From: Haplomitrium mnioides
Lineage: Eukaryota; Marchantiophyta; Haplomitriopsida; Calobryales
NCBI GenBank assembly: GCA_049999725.1
Contig: JBNGIS010017685.1
Location: forward strand, 82,069 to 110,627
Reading direction: 5' to 3'
DNA length: 28,559 bases
Translations under genes and position numbers: made by a program
In this document: one piece after another, positions 10,197 to 20,778 of the stretch
Position numbering within the stretch: the stretch's first letter is position 1
Layout: each line of letters starts with the position of its first letter
Notes under the pieces: model-generated
What the model was told of the DNA's origin: nothing
Databases searched by the model: none
What the model saw: only the letters and a program-made list of their open reading frames with translations

Positions 10197-10412
10197 CTAT
10201 TGAATATCCAAATTTGTAAAGAACTTGTAGCAATTGTCACTTATATTGCTCTTAATTGCAAAGATCACTTTCTTGACATCAACTTCTGTTGCTTCTTTTT
10301 GAGATTGCTTGATTTCAAAATAAGCCTTCAAGGAGACCAACATTGTACTTAGAATTTTTTCGTCCACTTTAGGTATGCATTTGAGTTGGTGAATACCACC
10401 CAAAGGTAGCAA
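10197..10412 (-). pseudogene. C-terminal segment of the DUF7869-like relic
   Basis: Open for 71 codons in a different frame from the core and overlapping its end. It includes QSQKEATEVDVKKVIFAIKS, in the position where the family has a poorly conserved helical tail. It continues the strand and order of the core segments, and I see no independent function. Confidence 0.4.
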
Positions 10413-10498
10413 AAATTTTGTCTATTGAAAATTGTTTGCTCCAAAAGTTTGCATCCAAGTCACTCAACTTGAACTTGAATTGTTGATTGAAGGTAATA

Positions 10499-10969
10499 TC
10501 ATTTATCTTTTGAAAAAATGAGGGATGTTGTTGTAGAAACAATTTGAAGTCCCAAGTCTCTAGTAGAAGAGTTACTTGTATCATAAGACAATCGTAGAGC
10601 CTCACTAAGACCGGTTGTTTTAAAAGCCTTAACACATTTCCAACGTTTCAAGAATCTTTTGAACATTTGATTGGATTGATTTTGAGTATGGCCAACCATG
10701 AAAAATCCCACTTTGACTTTTTGAAAGACATTCTTGGTGAGGAAGAGACTAAGATATCCAAAGAAAATAGAATTCTTTTTCTCTTGTGTCGTATTGTCCA
10801 ATTGAAGATACAAAGTAGGAGGTAAGAGACCTTGAAACTCACATAGTATTTTATTGAGTATTGTAATGACCAAATTGGAGTCGCTTTTCAAGTTTCTATA
10901 GGTTAAGAAACCCCTCAAATAAAGAGTATGATTGAAAATTAAAGCACCAACAACATGCACATCTACCAA
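10499..10969 (-). pseudogene. DUF7869-like relic, core with second Asp and GHT motif
   Basis: The 156-codon frame has the family landmarks in order: HVVGALIFNHTLYLRG (residues 5-20), TLYLQLDNTTQEKKN (52-66), then VFQKVKVGFFMVGHTQNQ (81-98) and QMF (101-103). The known pattern is a strand ending in LQxDN followed by ENKN, then FLxVGHTHxxIDQxFS. Here the second His of GHTH is Gln and the Asp of IDQ is Asn at residue 100, so one putative catalytic residue is lost. The fold belongs to the RNase H/DDE class by recall; function as a transposase is inferred. Confidence 0.65.
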
Positions 10970-11001
10970 ACAATCTTTATTAATGTTTTTAGTGGTGAAG
11001 G

Positions 11002-11220
11002 CTAGTGTAGAATCACTGTTTTCTTTTGATCCATGTCATTGATCACAATACCCAAGTATTTTTTACCATCGACATAACATTTTCTTTGATGGCTTGTAAG
11101 TTTTGTTCTTTCTTTTGTTTGTAGGCCATGATTAAGAAACAATTGGCGATTATATTTGACTGCATCACCCACAAAAACTAAAATATAAAACAAAAATTGT
11201 GTAACATGTCTTGATATCAA
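11002..11220 (-). pseudogene. DUF7869-like relic, first catalytic-Asp segment
   Basis: The 72-codon frame ends with KCYVDGKKYLGIVINDMDQK, then KTVILH and a stop. This resembles the conserved YLSIIIDGMDQxKTxxPH segment that I recall from DUF7869 proteins, where the Asp begins the RNase H-like fold; here the Gly-Met of DGMDQ region reads NDMDQ. The preceding residues, ERTKLTSHQRK, fit the basic helix that comes before it. The stop at the end and a frame change into the next segment (10969-10499) break the gene. Confidence 0.62.
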
Positions 11221-11375
11221 GAACTTTAAAGTATAACTTCATGCACACACAATATTCAAAGAAACACTAACAAACCTTTCAAGCGTAAAAGGTCAAAATA
11301 ATGAACAACAATTTGTAGACTCATTTTGACTTTAAATATGTAGAAGATTCAAAAAACTTAGATGACCATAGAGCA

Positions 11376-12160
11376 ACAAACAACACTAAAAATTCCTAGA
11401 CTTGCTTGGACTCTACGCGCACTTGGGATGCAAACCAAAAATAGCAAAACCTCTACACACATAGGGTTTAGGGTTGTTAGAAATTCCTACATTTGTTTTG
11501 ACTCTATCTGCAAATAGGATTGAAAGAAATAATAAAAAAAACCTTTATGTGCATAGACTCTTAAACATCAACAACAATTACTATCTCATTTTAAATCCAT
11601 GCGCACGTAGAGTTGAAAGAAACAATAACAAAACTTATGTACACCTAGGATCAAAAACAACAACAACAATTCCTAGGCTCTCCTTGACTCTAGGCTCACA
11701 TGGGATTGAAAGAAAAAATAACAAAACCTATGCAAGCATAGGATCACAAACAACAACAACAATTCTAAGCTTTCTTTGACTTTATGTATGCCTTAGATTG
11801 AAAGAAAAAAAAAAAAAAACTATACGCGCATAGGGTCACAAACAATAGTAACAATTCTAAGCTTGTTTTGACTCTAGGCACGCATTGGATTGAAGGCAAT
11901 AATAGCAAAACCTATGAACACATAGAGTCACAAACAACAACAACAACAACAATTCCTACATTTACTTTGACTCCTAAGGTGTATAGAATTCAAACCAATA
12001 ATAACAAAAAATATGCACATATAGAGTCAAACCAAAATAAAAATTCCTAGGCTCTTTCTGACTCTAGTCGCGTTTGTGATTCAAACAACCAAAAACAAAA
12101 CCTACTCGGGCTTAGGGTCACAAAGAAAAACAACATTTCCAATGTTAGCTTTGATGATAG
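11376..12160 (-). repeat. Satellite array of about 93 bp, eight units plus a partial ninth
   Basis: The anchor ATTCCTA (or ATTCTAA) recurs at 11392, 11483, 11577, 11669, 11762, 11854, 11952 and 12043, giving spacings of 91, 94, 92, 93, 92, 98 and 91. Each unit has the same order: an ACAACAACAA run, ATTCCTAGGCT, TTGACTCTA followed by a GCACGC-type core, ATTGAAAGAAATAATAACAA, then AACCTATGCACGCATAGGGT and CACAA. Thus each unit carries two palindromic cores; the best is CCTATGCAAGCATAGG at 11727-11742. It lies inside the - strand relic. The strand given follows that relic; the array itself has no known direction. Confidence 0.88.
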
Positions 12161-12776
12161 TTAGTTCTAGAATAACATTTCTTACCTAGCGAGTTCTACA
12201 AGCCTAAGCTCTTCAAGGTTTGCTAAATAAAAGAAGCTTTTTAGATAACATGTCAGAAGAAAATCACAATAATCTTTGATTTCAAAATCCAAAGAAGTTT
12301 GTTACTTTTATCGAACTCTAGAATAAGTTTCTCCTACATCGATTTAATTTTACACAAATTAAACATCGATTTTGACATTTGAAGAATGTGTTCTCCAATG
12401 TTTTGTAAAACCAAAAAAACTTAGAATACAATTGGGATACTTCTCTTTCAAATAAGTTGTTTAGTAGTCATAAACTTCCCATTTGGTGAAATTATTTTTC
12501 AAATTGTAAACTTTGTAAATCAACATTCTCTTACAATATCTTTGAAAAATTTGTCAATCCATTCATGCATAAATACTCCTTTGGAAAATAATTCTCTATT
12601 TCCATAAGTACCTCTAAGATCTGCATTCTTGAGATTTTGTACCCTTTGAATTCTATCACTCCTTATGGAGAATATTAATTTGAAGCTCGTCTACGTATAA
12701 CAGCGTTGCCAAGCAAAGTAAATTGATTGTCAAGGTTGGAATATTTTCTTGTTATTCCCAACTCCAATGTAATATC

Positions 12777-13286
12777 TCAATTCTTTATGCTTTTCCAAAA
12801 GTACATTTCTCTTATAGCTCTTACGAAATTTGTCTTATACAACAACAAACCATTATTTTGGTAACATAAATTTCTACTCAATTTTAAAATTGATATCAGA
12901 TCAAGTTTTTTCTTTATAAAGCTCTTATCATGATGGACTTTTGACAAAGAGTTGTCATGCAAATGATTCACTTGTTTGGGTTTTGGTCTAGATAAAAAGT
13001 TCTTATGTTTGGCCAATTGATTGGGTCCGAATGCGAATCTAGCCATTGGAGACAAAGCATTATCTTCAAGATCCTGTGCATTATTGGAAGTATTTTTTGT
13101 TCTCAAGAAATGATTTTTCAGCTTGGGTAAACATGTTTGAGCTATAGGAGAACTCGACCAAGCTGAAGTAGAATCTTTGCTAAAATCATGAGTATAAAGA
13201 AATGTCTTTTCTAAAAAAAACAAATGTAGCCATTGGTGATAACTCCAGAGAAATATTTTAATATTGAGACTCATTGCTTGAATCAT
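12777..13286 (-). pseudogene. Open segment (169 codons) in the N-terminal half of the - strand relic
   Basis: This is the second longest open frame on the - strand of this relic. It contains two related stretches, SPIAQTCLPKLKNHFLRTK and SPMARFAFGPNQLAKHKNFL, suggesting an internal duplication of about 35 residues. The rest is Lys-, Asn- and His-rich. No catalytic motif is visible. It may be coding sequence of the DUF7869-like gene or a separate gene; position between the N-terminal segment and the core is the only link. Confidence 0.35.
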
Positions 13287-13719
13287 TGCCTAAATTGTCA
13301 CTTGACAATTCCCCCAATCGCTTTCTATTTTTAAAGGTCCTTGCATTTTTGGTTTGAAGTTTAACTTATATAGAATTCACTTGTTGATTGAGTGTTGCCA
13401 AAAATGATAGCATATCACAATCAAAATTGAAGCAATTATTTGCATTCGTGCTCTTAGACTTTGAACAAACATATTTGGATTTTGGATATTGCCATCTTCA
13501 TTAGTTGCTAATGAAGACAACTCCACACCATTATGATGATTATGACTTAAATGCTAGCTAGTTGCCTTCAAGGTGTCTTTTTTGCTCTTGAATCTCAAAG
13601 GATGAGCTCTATTTTTATTGAAAAAAAAGTTCAATTGAAGTGTTCAATCCTACACGTACATTGGTCCTAGTGTTTTGAAAATCTCCAGAAGGAGTTAACT
13701 TTGATCACTTCATTGGTAA

Positions 13720-13815
13720 GTTAGATCCTGTATGCATATTAGATTGAATCTTGGATCATATGTATGCATAGGGTTCACTCATTGATCATATGTGTGCATA
13801 GAGTTCACTCTTGCG
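13720..13815. repeat. Short 30-bp tandem repeat with palindrome-family core
   Basis: Three related units follow one another: GATCCTGTATGCATATTAGA, then GATCATATGTATGCATAGGG, then GATCATATGTGTGCATAGAG, each continuing TTCACTC or TTGAATC. The TATGYATGCATAG core is of the same type as in the 37-bp and 93-bp arrays. Its 30-bp period is a multiple of three and the frame of the upstream - strand segment passes through it. Confidence 0.65.
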
Positions 13816-14025
13816 ATCTTCATCTATTGATGTATCATATTGAACAATGGGCATGTTTTTGCCTAAAATACTAGCCATCATACTTGGTGCTCTTGGTTTT
13901 CTAATGCTTCCTTCCTTAGAATGACGATTTGAAAGTTTCTTGAATTGTTGTCTACAATTAACACTTTTTTTAGAACAAGAATCTTGAAAGTCTAATCGCT
14001 TCTTGCCTCTTGACACTTTTGCCAT
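13786..14025 (-). pseudogene. N-terminal segment of the DUF7869-like relic
   Basis: The frame is open for 79 codons from ATG at 14025. It is basic at the start (KVSRGKKRLDFQDSCSKK) and has the look of a nuclear, disordered leader. Its end runs into a 30-bp tandem repeat (13720-13810) that would encode a 10-residue motif of the kind SELYAHI, SEPYAYI. Downstream frames continue Ser/Asn-rich to about 13290. I do not recognise this segment on its own. Confidence 0.4.
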
Positions 14026-14029
14026 TTAA

Positions 14030-14930
14030 AATATACAAATTAAAAAGCGGAAAGCTCAATGATTTATTGAAGGAAATAATCACAATACACACTCATATTC
14101 CAAAAATATACCTTTTTTTAAAGGATTTACAAAATGACAAAATAGCGTAAACTTTTTGAAGGAAAATGAAAAAAAAGAAACTATAAAGATGAAAACAAGC
14201 ACTGTTTTATACACTGACTATTTTTTTTCTACCATGCAAACCTACGTGTGAGGAGCTAAGAATCATTTTTTGGTGGGAAAATCAATTTTTTGAATTTCAA
14301 GTATAAAAAAGAACAATAATAGAAAGTTTCTTTCTATTATCGCGAGTGCAATTACAAGACTTGTTTCTCTTGTGGTTTTTCTGCCATTTCCTATCATTTA
14401 GCTTTATTTTCCCTTTTTTTCACTTTACCTTTTCTCTTTCATTTTCAATATCTTGTTTTTATCAATTTTGATACCTTGGAAAATAACGTCACAAGCAATA
14501 GCTCCAAAACTAGCACCACCAAAACCCTATCAGTATGTCGATGTTCCGAAGCTACTTGAGTCCGTATGACTATCCAATTAATTGTTTGTTTTCTATGGAA
14601 TGATCAAAGACATTGAGCATCATTTGTACATGTTTCAAAAGGAAGGCGAAAATTTAATATGGGCATTTTTGTCCAAGTTTCTATGATTCGAGAAGGCCAC
14701 ATAGCCCACATTGGGCTTCTTGTGGAGTAAGAGGATGGAATTGGCCTCTAAAGGTCTCTCCAAAGAAGTTTTGCTTCAATGAAATTAGGCCAAGGGAGCC
14801 TTTCACATCAGGCTTACAAAAGACATACAAAGATAAAAAGGTACTTAATCCTAGCTTTATTTTTATTTATTTTTGGTCAAGTGTTCATGCTTGAATGGAA
14901 TGGGAGTCTTTGGTTGCAGTGCCTCAAGTG
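14030..14930. other. Intergenic sequence upstream of the - strand relic
   Basis: It is AT-rich with homopolymer runs to about 14500, then more balanced. No gene is recognisable. It would contain any promoter of the DUF7869-like gene, which reads leftward from 14025, but I cannot point to a convincing TATA box. Confidence 0.35.
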
Positions 14931-15140
14931 TCTATGTTCACATGGACAAGACAACCCCTATGCATGTAGAATCATGAGTTTGTACGCTCAAGGACTATTG
15001 ATTCCATGTAACCATGGACTTAGGAGTCCAAGCACGCTTGGACTACAAAGCCCAAGCACACAAGGCTCATAAGTCTATGGCTGTAGGGATTAACAAGTGT
15101 ATATGCATATGGGCTCACGAGTGCAAGCGTGCCAAAACTC
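14930..15140. repeat. Patch of short palindromes (AGTCCAAGC-type)
   Basis: The clearest element is AGTCCAAGCACGCTTGGACT at 15025-15044, whose 9-base arms are perfect around a two-base centre. Close by are CCATGTAACCATGG (15004-15017), GCCCAAGCACACAAGGCT (from 15050), ATATGCATAT (15103-15112) and GTGCAAGCGTGCC. The spacing is 25-45 bases. A 97-codon frame passes through here but follows the repeats and is not taken as a gene. Confidence 0.7.
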
Positions 15141-18100
15141 TAGAGTTCATGCTTGATGTCGGCATGGTCTCATGGATGCTATGCCAACAAAACCTGAAGC
15201 AACCCTACTCGAGCTTCAAATTAATCTTATGAAGGGGTTCTTTTTGGTAGGAGGGACCAGCCTTATGCTAACATGCTCTTACTGCCCTCTTACTCATGGT
15301 TGTCCAACTTATGGCCAATATGTGCTAATTTCTTGCCCTCTTTATTGCAATTTCATCTCTGAGTACTTCAAGAAATATAGAGATTTGACATTCACAACAA
15401 GCCACTATTTGACTAAGTTTTGATCTAGGCAACTCAAAATTATGCTAGTGCCATCTACATCAACAAGTAAATCAAAGGAGTGTGCTCACCAATTTCCACC
15501 CTTGATGTTGTTGCTCTCTCCGATCTATGTATCCATTGTCCACCTTGGAGCCCCATATTTGTAGATACCGATTTGTCTTCCTATGTTGCTCTTCACCACA
15601 CTCTCCTACATACACACCCAAGTAGATAGATAGTTTTTACCTCCGTTGTCCAAAGGGCTAAGGTTTCTTACTTCCCAACTAGGGTGATGGCACTCTCCAC
15701 CACCAGTCACCCAAACTCCACCCTTGTCGCATCTCTTATCACACACTCTCCTTTGAAGAGATGGAAGCCTCTAAGACTTGCCAGCAGCAATCAAGGAACT
15801 GATTCTTCAAAATAAGACTGGGCCTTGCACCACGATGGTGATGCTATACTCCCACCAAAGCTGACCGTTTGTGGCTGGTAGGGGGGATCTTCCCATTGAT
15901 TGATGTGGTTCACAATTGCAGCCTCAGCTTGCTGAGCCTCATTGATCAAGTAACAACCTACCAACGCTAGGTTTGTGGGTGCAGACAACTAAAGAAGTGG
16001 CGCTCCTCTTGAGTCTTTCTATTGCATTGGCAAATCCACCCCACAATAGAGCCTTGTGCTCTAAGTTGGGTCTACTTTGCCGGTCCAGATCCCCTCCTCT
16101 GAGAAAGCCTACACTTGCCTCTACACACTCACCTCAACCTCCTTGGGCTTTTGTTGTTCCTCCCTTCTATCAAGTTCAGTGTTCCAATCCTCTTGAATGT
16201 CTTCCTCTCCTGCGTATACTCCCCTCACAAGTGCCAATTTTTCTCGTGTCAATTAGTGGTTGACCTGTGTGCAGCCAAATTCAGCATTCCCTTAATTCTT
16301 TGACTCTTCTTGCAAGCTCCTCTATCAAATTCAGTGATGGTCCAACAATTTTCTCCACCAAGCAACTCAAATATTTTGTAGGTGAGTAGCAATTTGCAAT
16401 AGAGTGGAGCTGCATTTCCCTCTTGTTCCCTACTCAGAGAGATCGCACATTTAATTGTGATCCTCTAGCTACCATGTGAGTTGCATGCCACTGTCAAGGG
16501 GTGGCCAACTCCCTCTGTTGTGTTCTTTTCCCTTCTCTCCTTGCTAAGTCCTGCCCCCCTAGTCACTTCTTTGCTTAGTTCCTTGCTAACTCTTAAGATT
16601 GGGCATGACGCAACAATGGGCGACACCTAGTTTGTTTTTTTTCCTTTTTGTTTTGGAGGTGAGTCCCTCGACCTATTTCCTTTGCATGCATCTGTTTGTG
16701 GTTTCAGCTTGAGGTGGAGATGGAGGGCCTTCCTTTCCTTTTATTGATGCGCGTTGCTTCCTGGGCTGGTCCCCTCTCTTTTCTTCATTTAGGGTGAGTG
16801 TTCAGGGCCTCATTTGCACTTGGCTTTTGCTTGTTTGGTTTTGGTTCATGTGTTTATGGTTTGGAGTGTGGAGGAGGTTCGTGAAGCTTCAATCACCTTT
16901 TGCTAAATCCCATGTTTATTAGACTGGTCACACCCGAATCCTCAACTCCCTGAGGTTTTAGGGCATGTCTCCCCATTTGCCCCTCCATTTTCTTGCATTT
17001 ATTTGCAGCGTTTCCTTCTTCTTTGAGGCACTTCCCTTTGTCACTTAGCGGTGCTTCATTGATACACGGCATGGTCCATGTCTTGACTATGTTTCCTCTT
17101 TGGAGGTGAAGTGCGAGGCTGGGTTGGCTCTTTGTGGTGATTTGCTTCTTCCTTGCTCTTAAGGTTTTTTCTTTCCTTTTCTGCTCTCTAGTGTCCCTTC
17201 TTGGAGGTTTTTGATGGTGGTCAAGATATGTACCCAATCGTTCTTCCCGCTGTGGCTTTGGGTCTTGGTTGTGGCTTCCTTCCAGTTTGCCATGTTGGCT
17301 CTTGGTGGTGGTGGCTTGGTTCCTAGGATGTGGGTACTCCGTGGCTCCTCTACGCCGCCTTGATCTTTTTGCCCTTCATGAGTTACCCTTAACTCCCTAG
17401 CATAGACCTGGCTTGTGTGGTTTTGGCTTGCTCGTGGTCTCTTTGCCACCCGACTCTAAACCGCTAGCGAACTCCTTATTCATGCGTCATCCTCTGCGTT
17501 TGCTGCATTTGAGCCTCCATGTGTTTTTGGCGACGCCACACTTGGCCTGCTAGTGCACAAGTCAGTTAATCAAGAAAGATTTTTTCTCCTTTTTTCCTTG
17601 TTTTTTTGTCATCTATTTGCTTTGGAGGCTCATTCCTCTTCTCAGGGGTCCCACCCTTGTCTATGCATACATTAAGCTTTTCTAATAGCACTAACTTCAT
17701 CTAGCTTTGCCTAGTTCTTCCTTGGTTATTAGGGTGTTTGAGCTTAGTTCGGGGTTCCCTTGCTTTGCAGGTTCTTCAAGCTGGTTCTAAGAGCCTATTT
17801 GCTCTTCCACGTTGCCCGAGATGGCTTATTCATGATGGTTATTAAATAGAGAATGCTCATCTTGTGGGCTAGCTGTGGCAAACCTTCGATTTTGCCTTTG
17901 ATTTTGTCTTGGAGCTCGCTGATTTTTCCTTTTGCACTTTGTAAGTACTTCTATACTTGTGATGCAGGGCTAAGCTGAGCTGGAAGAGTAGGGTGTGCTC
18001 ATTGTGGTTGACAAGCTATTTTTGACTCTATGAGGCTTTTTTAGTTTGGGGCTTTCATTCTCTCCTTGGAATGGTAGTGGTGCTGCCCATGTTCTATGGG

Positions 18101-19360
18101 TTAGACCCATTCATTACATTAGAGCTTGCTATCAGGATATTTGTTTTGTCTTGTTCTAAGTACTTGCATATGCTGACCTTTCTCTTGTTCTGGGCTTGTG
18201 CAAATTTGCTTCTTGTTGGGAGCAATCACTTCTCCTGCTTCGACACATGCTTGTGTTCCTATAGGGAGTTGCCTTGCGGCTTGACCGGGTGGCCCAGTCC
18301 CCTCCAACTTTGGTGGCCTCGTTTTCTGGCGGCTCATGTTGTTTTTTATTATAAAATTTTCAATAGCGCCCGAATTCTTCTGCCTGGAAGATTTTCAAAA
18401 AAGAAAGGGAAACCGTCCCTCCTCTCATTCATACAGTTGCAAAACAAGGAAAAAACAAAAGAAAGAGAACACAACCCCCCTCCCCCCCTTTTCACTATCG
18501 CCCCTATTTTGTGGTCTCTCCACCGATTTGGTCTTGGCCTTCCGTCATCCATTGCATCACCATCCACGTTCGCGGAGTACTCTAGTTTCTTGTCTACTGC
18601 GTCGTTTGGGCTGCCGTCGTTGTTTGCAATTTCTCTTGGACTTCCTTTGCTGTTCGTTTGGCTTTCCACCATTTCCGTCGTTGTCCACATTGTTGTTGCC
18701 TTCTTTCTTGGACCCTTGTTTTCGTCCCTTCACTTTTGCTTTACACTCCTTGCATGAATTTTACTTTATTATCAAATATTTTTTGAAGGTCACATCTTGC
18801 CTTTAGGTTCTTTAGTGACTTCTTAGGGCTGGTATCCCTCAAGGTCCCTCTTTCTTCCATTTGGCGCTTTTGGGCTTGACACCCAATGACTCTGTTTTAA
18901 GATTGGCTCTGACTCGACCATGGCCTGATTGTTGCACAAAACAAAAGAGCTGGTGGTTGCACTCTATAATTGCTCCTTGATTACTCCGTCTAATTGCCTC
19001 AACATGATCCTCCCCTGTCGTGAATTCGCTATCTCACCTTGACGCCCAACTGATTGTTGGCTACCTTTCTATCTTTATCTCTTGTTTGTCGTCGTTTGGT
19101 GCTTCAAGATGAACAATGTGCCCTTGATACAGACAAAACTGAACATGTGAACAAAAATTGAAATTTTTTGGAGGTAGCACTATTCCCAATTGGCAGACAC
19201 TTGATTGGACTCACTAGTCCATATGTACATAGACTCACTATAATTCAATCAATTGTGTTCAATTATGTCTTTGCTTGTTCAATATAAGGTTTTTGATTCT
19301 AATATTTTTCTTATGTTTTAGTTTTTGCAATTTCTTTCTGATTTTTTTCAATGCATATCC
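15140..19360. other. Long interval with a GC-richer core, no recognised gene
   Basis: From about 15400 to 19120 the base composition is visibly richer in G and C than the rest, and the + strand is rich in pyrimidines. Open frames exist on both strands: 18071-18757 (+, 228 codons, hydrophobic), 16893-17237 and 17159-17449 (-, Lys/Arg/Gln-rich, overlapping in different frames) and 15791-15988 (-, including EAQQAEAAIVNHINQWEDPP). None shows a motif I can assign. A C-rich tract (about 18474-18488) preceded by A-rich sequence resembles a plant 5' untranslated region. The interval may be a foreign insert, a decayed element or gene flank. Confidence 0.4.
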
Positions 19361-19432
19361 AAATGCCAATCGTGTCGAAAGGGACTTCATTAAGTTTTCT
19401 TTTACTCATAATCTTTTGAAGGTTAAACTAGG

Positions 19433-19853
19433 TTGACCTTGGTGCAATGCATTCCTCATCAAAATGTGGCAACATTTGCTATCAAAGCGACTAGTGGATC
19501 ATCAACTCCAAAGGAAAGAAAAGCCGTCAAGCCAATAGAAGGCTCAACAAGTAAGAAACAAGATGTGCAAAAGAAAAAGACTAGTGCAAGCACAACTCGC
19601 TTATTCGGTGTTAGTTCCTTTACAATCTTCTCCAAGCTCTCCTCTGCAACCTTTCTCTTCTTCCTCTTTGAGTAGCTTTGAAGAAGAGGTTGAGCTTGAG
19701 CCCATGTCACAACCACCAACATCAAGATTAAAACAACTGGGGCACAAGAGGCTACAAAATTTTCAGGAGAGGAAACAAAAAAGAGTTTTTGAGAAGACAA
19801 AAATAAAATTTGTGAATTTGTTATTCAGTACTGTATGGTTTGTGAAGAAATAA
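19433..19853 (+). pseudogene. Ser/Lys-rich N-terminal region of the ParB-methyltransferase relic
   Basis: Two overlapping frames carry the signal: STPKERKAVKPIEGSTSKKQ, continuing DVQKKKTSASTTRLFGV, and then, one frame over, PSSPLQPFSSSSLSSFEEEV and RLKQLGHKRLQNFQERKQKR. The composition suggests a disordered, basic, nuclear-directed leader. There is no catalytic motif. An upstream ATG near 19370 (MPIVSKGTS) is a possible original start, but intervening frame breaks prevent a firm choice. Confidence 0.4.
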
Positions 19854-19906
19854 TATCAATTTAGCTAGAGAGCTTTAATTTTCCAAAGCTTGTAATAGAC
19901 AACTAG

Positions 19907-20340
19907 GGGCCTTTTGAGATAAGACAATTGAATGAGGATTTTGTGGAGCTACTTGCTCAAAGCATGCCTACCAACAAGTATGCCCACTCATTCTTCATTT
20001 TGGTTGTGAGCCTGAAGTGTAGGTTAAGAGATTAGTCAGATTTTGAGCACAAAAACCTTACAAATATTGCTACAAGATTTTTGGAGACAATCACAATGTT
20101 GTTGCAAGGTAGCTTTTGATAACAAAATACGAAACAAAAAATCAATTATTGTCACTCTACAATTACTATGTTTAAGTGGGGCCAACACCAACAAAAGCTC
20201 ACAGCTTTGCCATTAATGATAATTACAATGAGCGGTATCAAGTGGAGATGACCTCCATCCAAAAGATCGAGTATTGGTATCAATGTTACATGGAAAGCGA
20301 GATGATTTGATCCCAAAAATTAAAGTAATAGCTAGTTTTG
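19907..20340 (+). pseudogene. ParB-like domain
   Basis: From 19907 the frame reads GPFEIRQLNEDFVELLAQSM, the 'xR(x)L...V..LA.SM' helix at the start of ParB-like domains. A frame change leads to YKIFGDNHNVVARQLL at about 20074-20122, which corresponds to the GxxR/GNHR box that binds nucleotide in the family; here it is GDNHN (20083-20097), with a stop shortly after. Then TPTKAHSFAINDNYNERYQV near 20188-20247 matches the segment after it, where ParB proteins have a 'LTxxEAHxLAxxxN' helix. Assignment is by memory of the pattern; the order of three landmarks at normal spacing is the main support. Confidence 0.6.
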
Positions 20341-20399
20341 GAGATTTTGGAAATAAAACCAAAGTTCACTTTTGAGAAGATCACTACTTCTTATTATAA

Positions 20400-20693
20400 T
20401 TGGTTTCAATTAGCCTTCCACATTGGAGAGCTTTGGGAGCTCCAACATGGAATTTTTGGAATGTGGGAAAAGAACATGGTAAACGACCAAAAGCCAAAGG
20501 TTCTTTGAAAATAGAGGACATGAAGTGGATGTCTTGGAGGTCCCTTCAAGGTCTTCCAAATGAAATAAAAATTTCTGCTTTGAAGAGAGTGGAGGCCAAA
20601 GAGCTTTCAATTGAGGAGATGTCTTGTGAATTGCAAAGATACAAAGTTTTGGTGATCATGGTAAAAATTTTTTGTTCAAAGGTCTGTTGTTGA
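20400..20693 (+). pseudogene. Helical linker between the ParB-like and methyltransferase parts
   Basis: The frame 20506-20640 reads KIEDMKWMSWRSLQGLPNEI and then ALKRVEAKELSIEEMSCELQ. The pattern SW..L..LP....I...V...ELS..EM resembles the DNA-binding helix region downstream of ParB nuclease domains. The preceding piece, FHIGELWELQHGIFG, is in another frame. I would not name a family from this segment alone. Confidence 0.45.
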
Positions 20694-20778
20694 ACCTGAG
20701 AGGAGCCAAAGATGAAATATCTCATCTATTCAGAGGAATAAAAATGTCCTCCTTCTATTCTAGTTTTGAGAAATTGTT

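Larger units (their letters stand above)
9690..14025 (-). pseudogene. Broken DUF7869-like (DDE/RNase H-like, transposase-associated) gene
   Basis: Coding-like sequence runs on the - strand from an ATG at 14025 to about 9690, in many frames. The N-terminal part (14025-12780) is Ser-, Asn- and Lys-rich and begins MAKVSRGKKRLDFQDS; it is probably disordered and nuclear. Its central part (11220-10197) carries the recognisable DUF7869-like core. A piece near 9860-9810, LFWIAKVLKV, resembles the 'PFWIAKVL' segment I recall from the C-terminal part of such proteins. The 93-bp satellite at 11376-12160 interrupts it. Joining all the parts as a single gene is inference from shared strand and order; the N-terminal half has no family marker of its own. 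Confidence 0.5.

Noticed and set aside
11474-11779. Open frame of 101 codons with 31-residue repeats (VERNNNKTYVHLGS type)
   Set aside because: It is the translation of the 93-bp satellite, whose period is close to a multiple of three; the reading follows the repeat and breaks when unit length varies.
14779-15072. Open frame of 97 codons with repeated SPSTLGLQSPSTQGS-like end
   Set aside because: Its C-terminal half is the palindrome patch, and its first half has no family resemblance or supporting signals.
16893-17449. Two overlapping Lys/Arg/Gln-rich - strand frames that might be a gag or LINE ORF1
   Set aside because: No capsid, zinc knuckle or RNA-binding motif is visible and no polymerase follows; recorded only within the GC-rich interval.
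18336-18806. Open frame of 156 codons on the + strand
   Set aside because: It overlaps the 228-codon frame in low-complexity pyrimidine-rich sequence; both being open is explained by composition.
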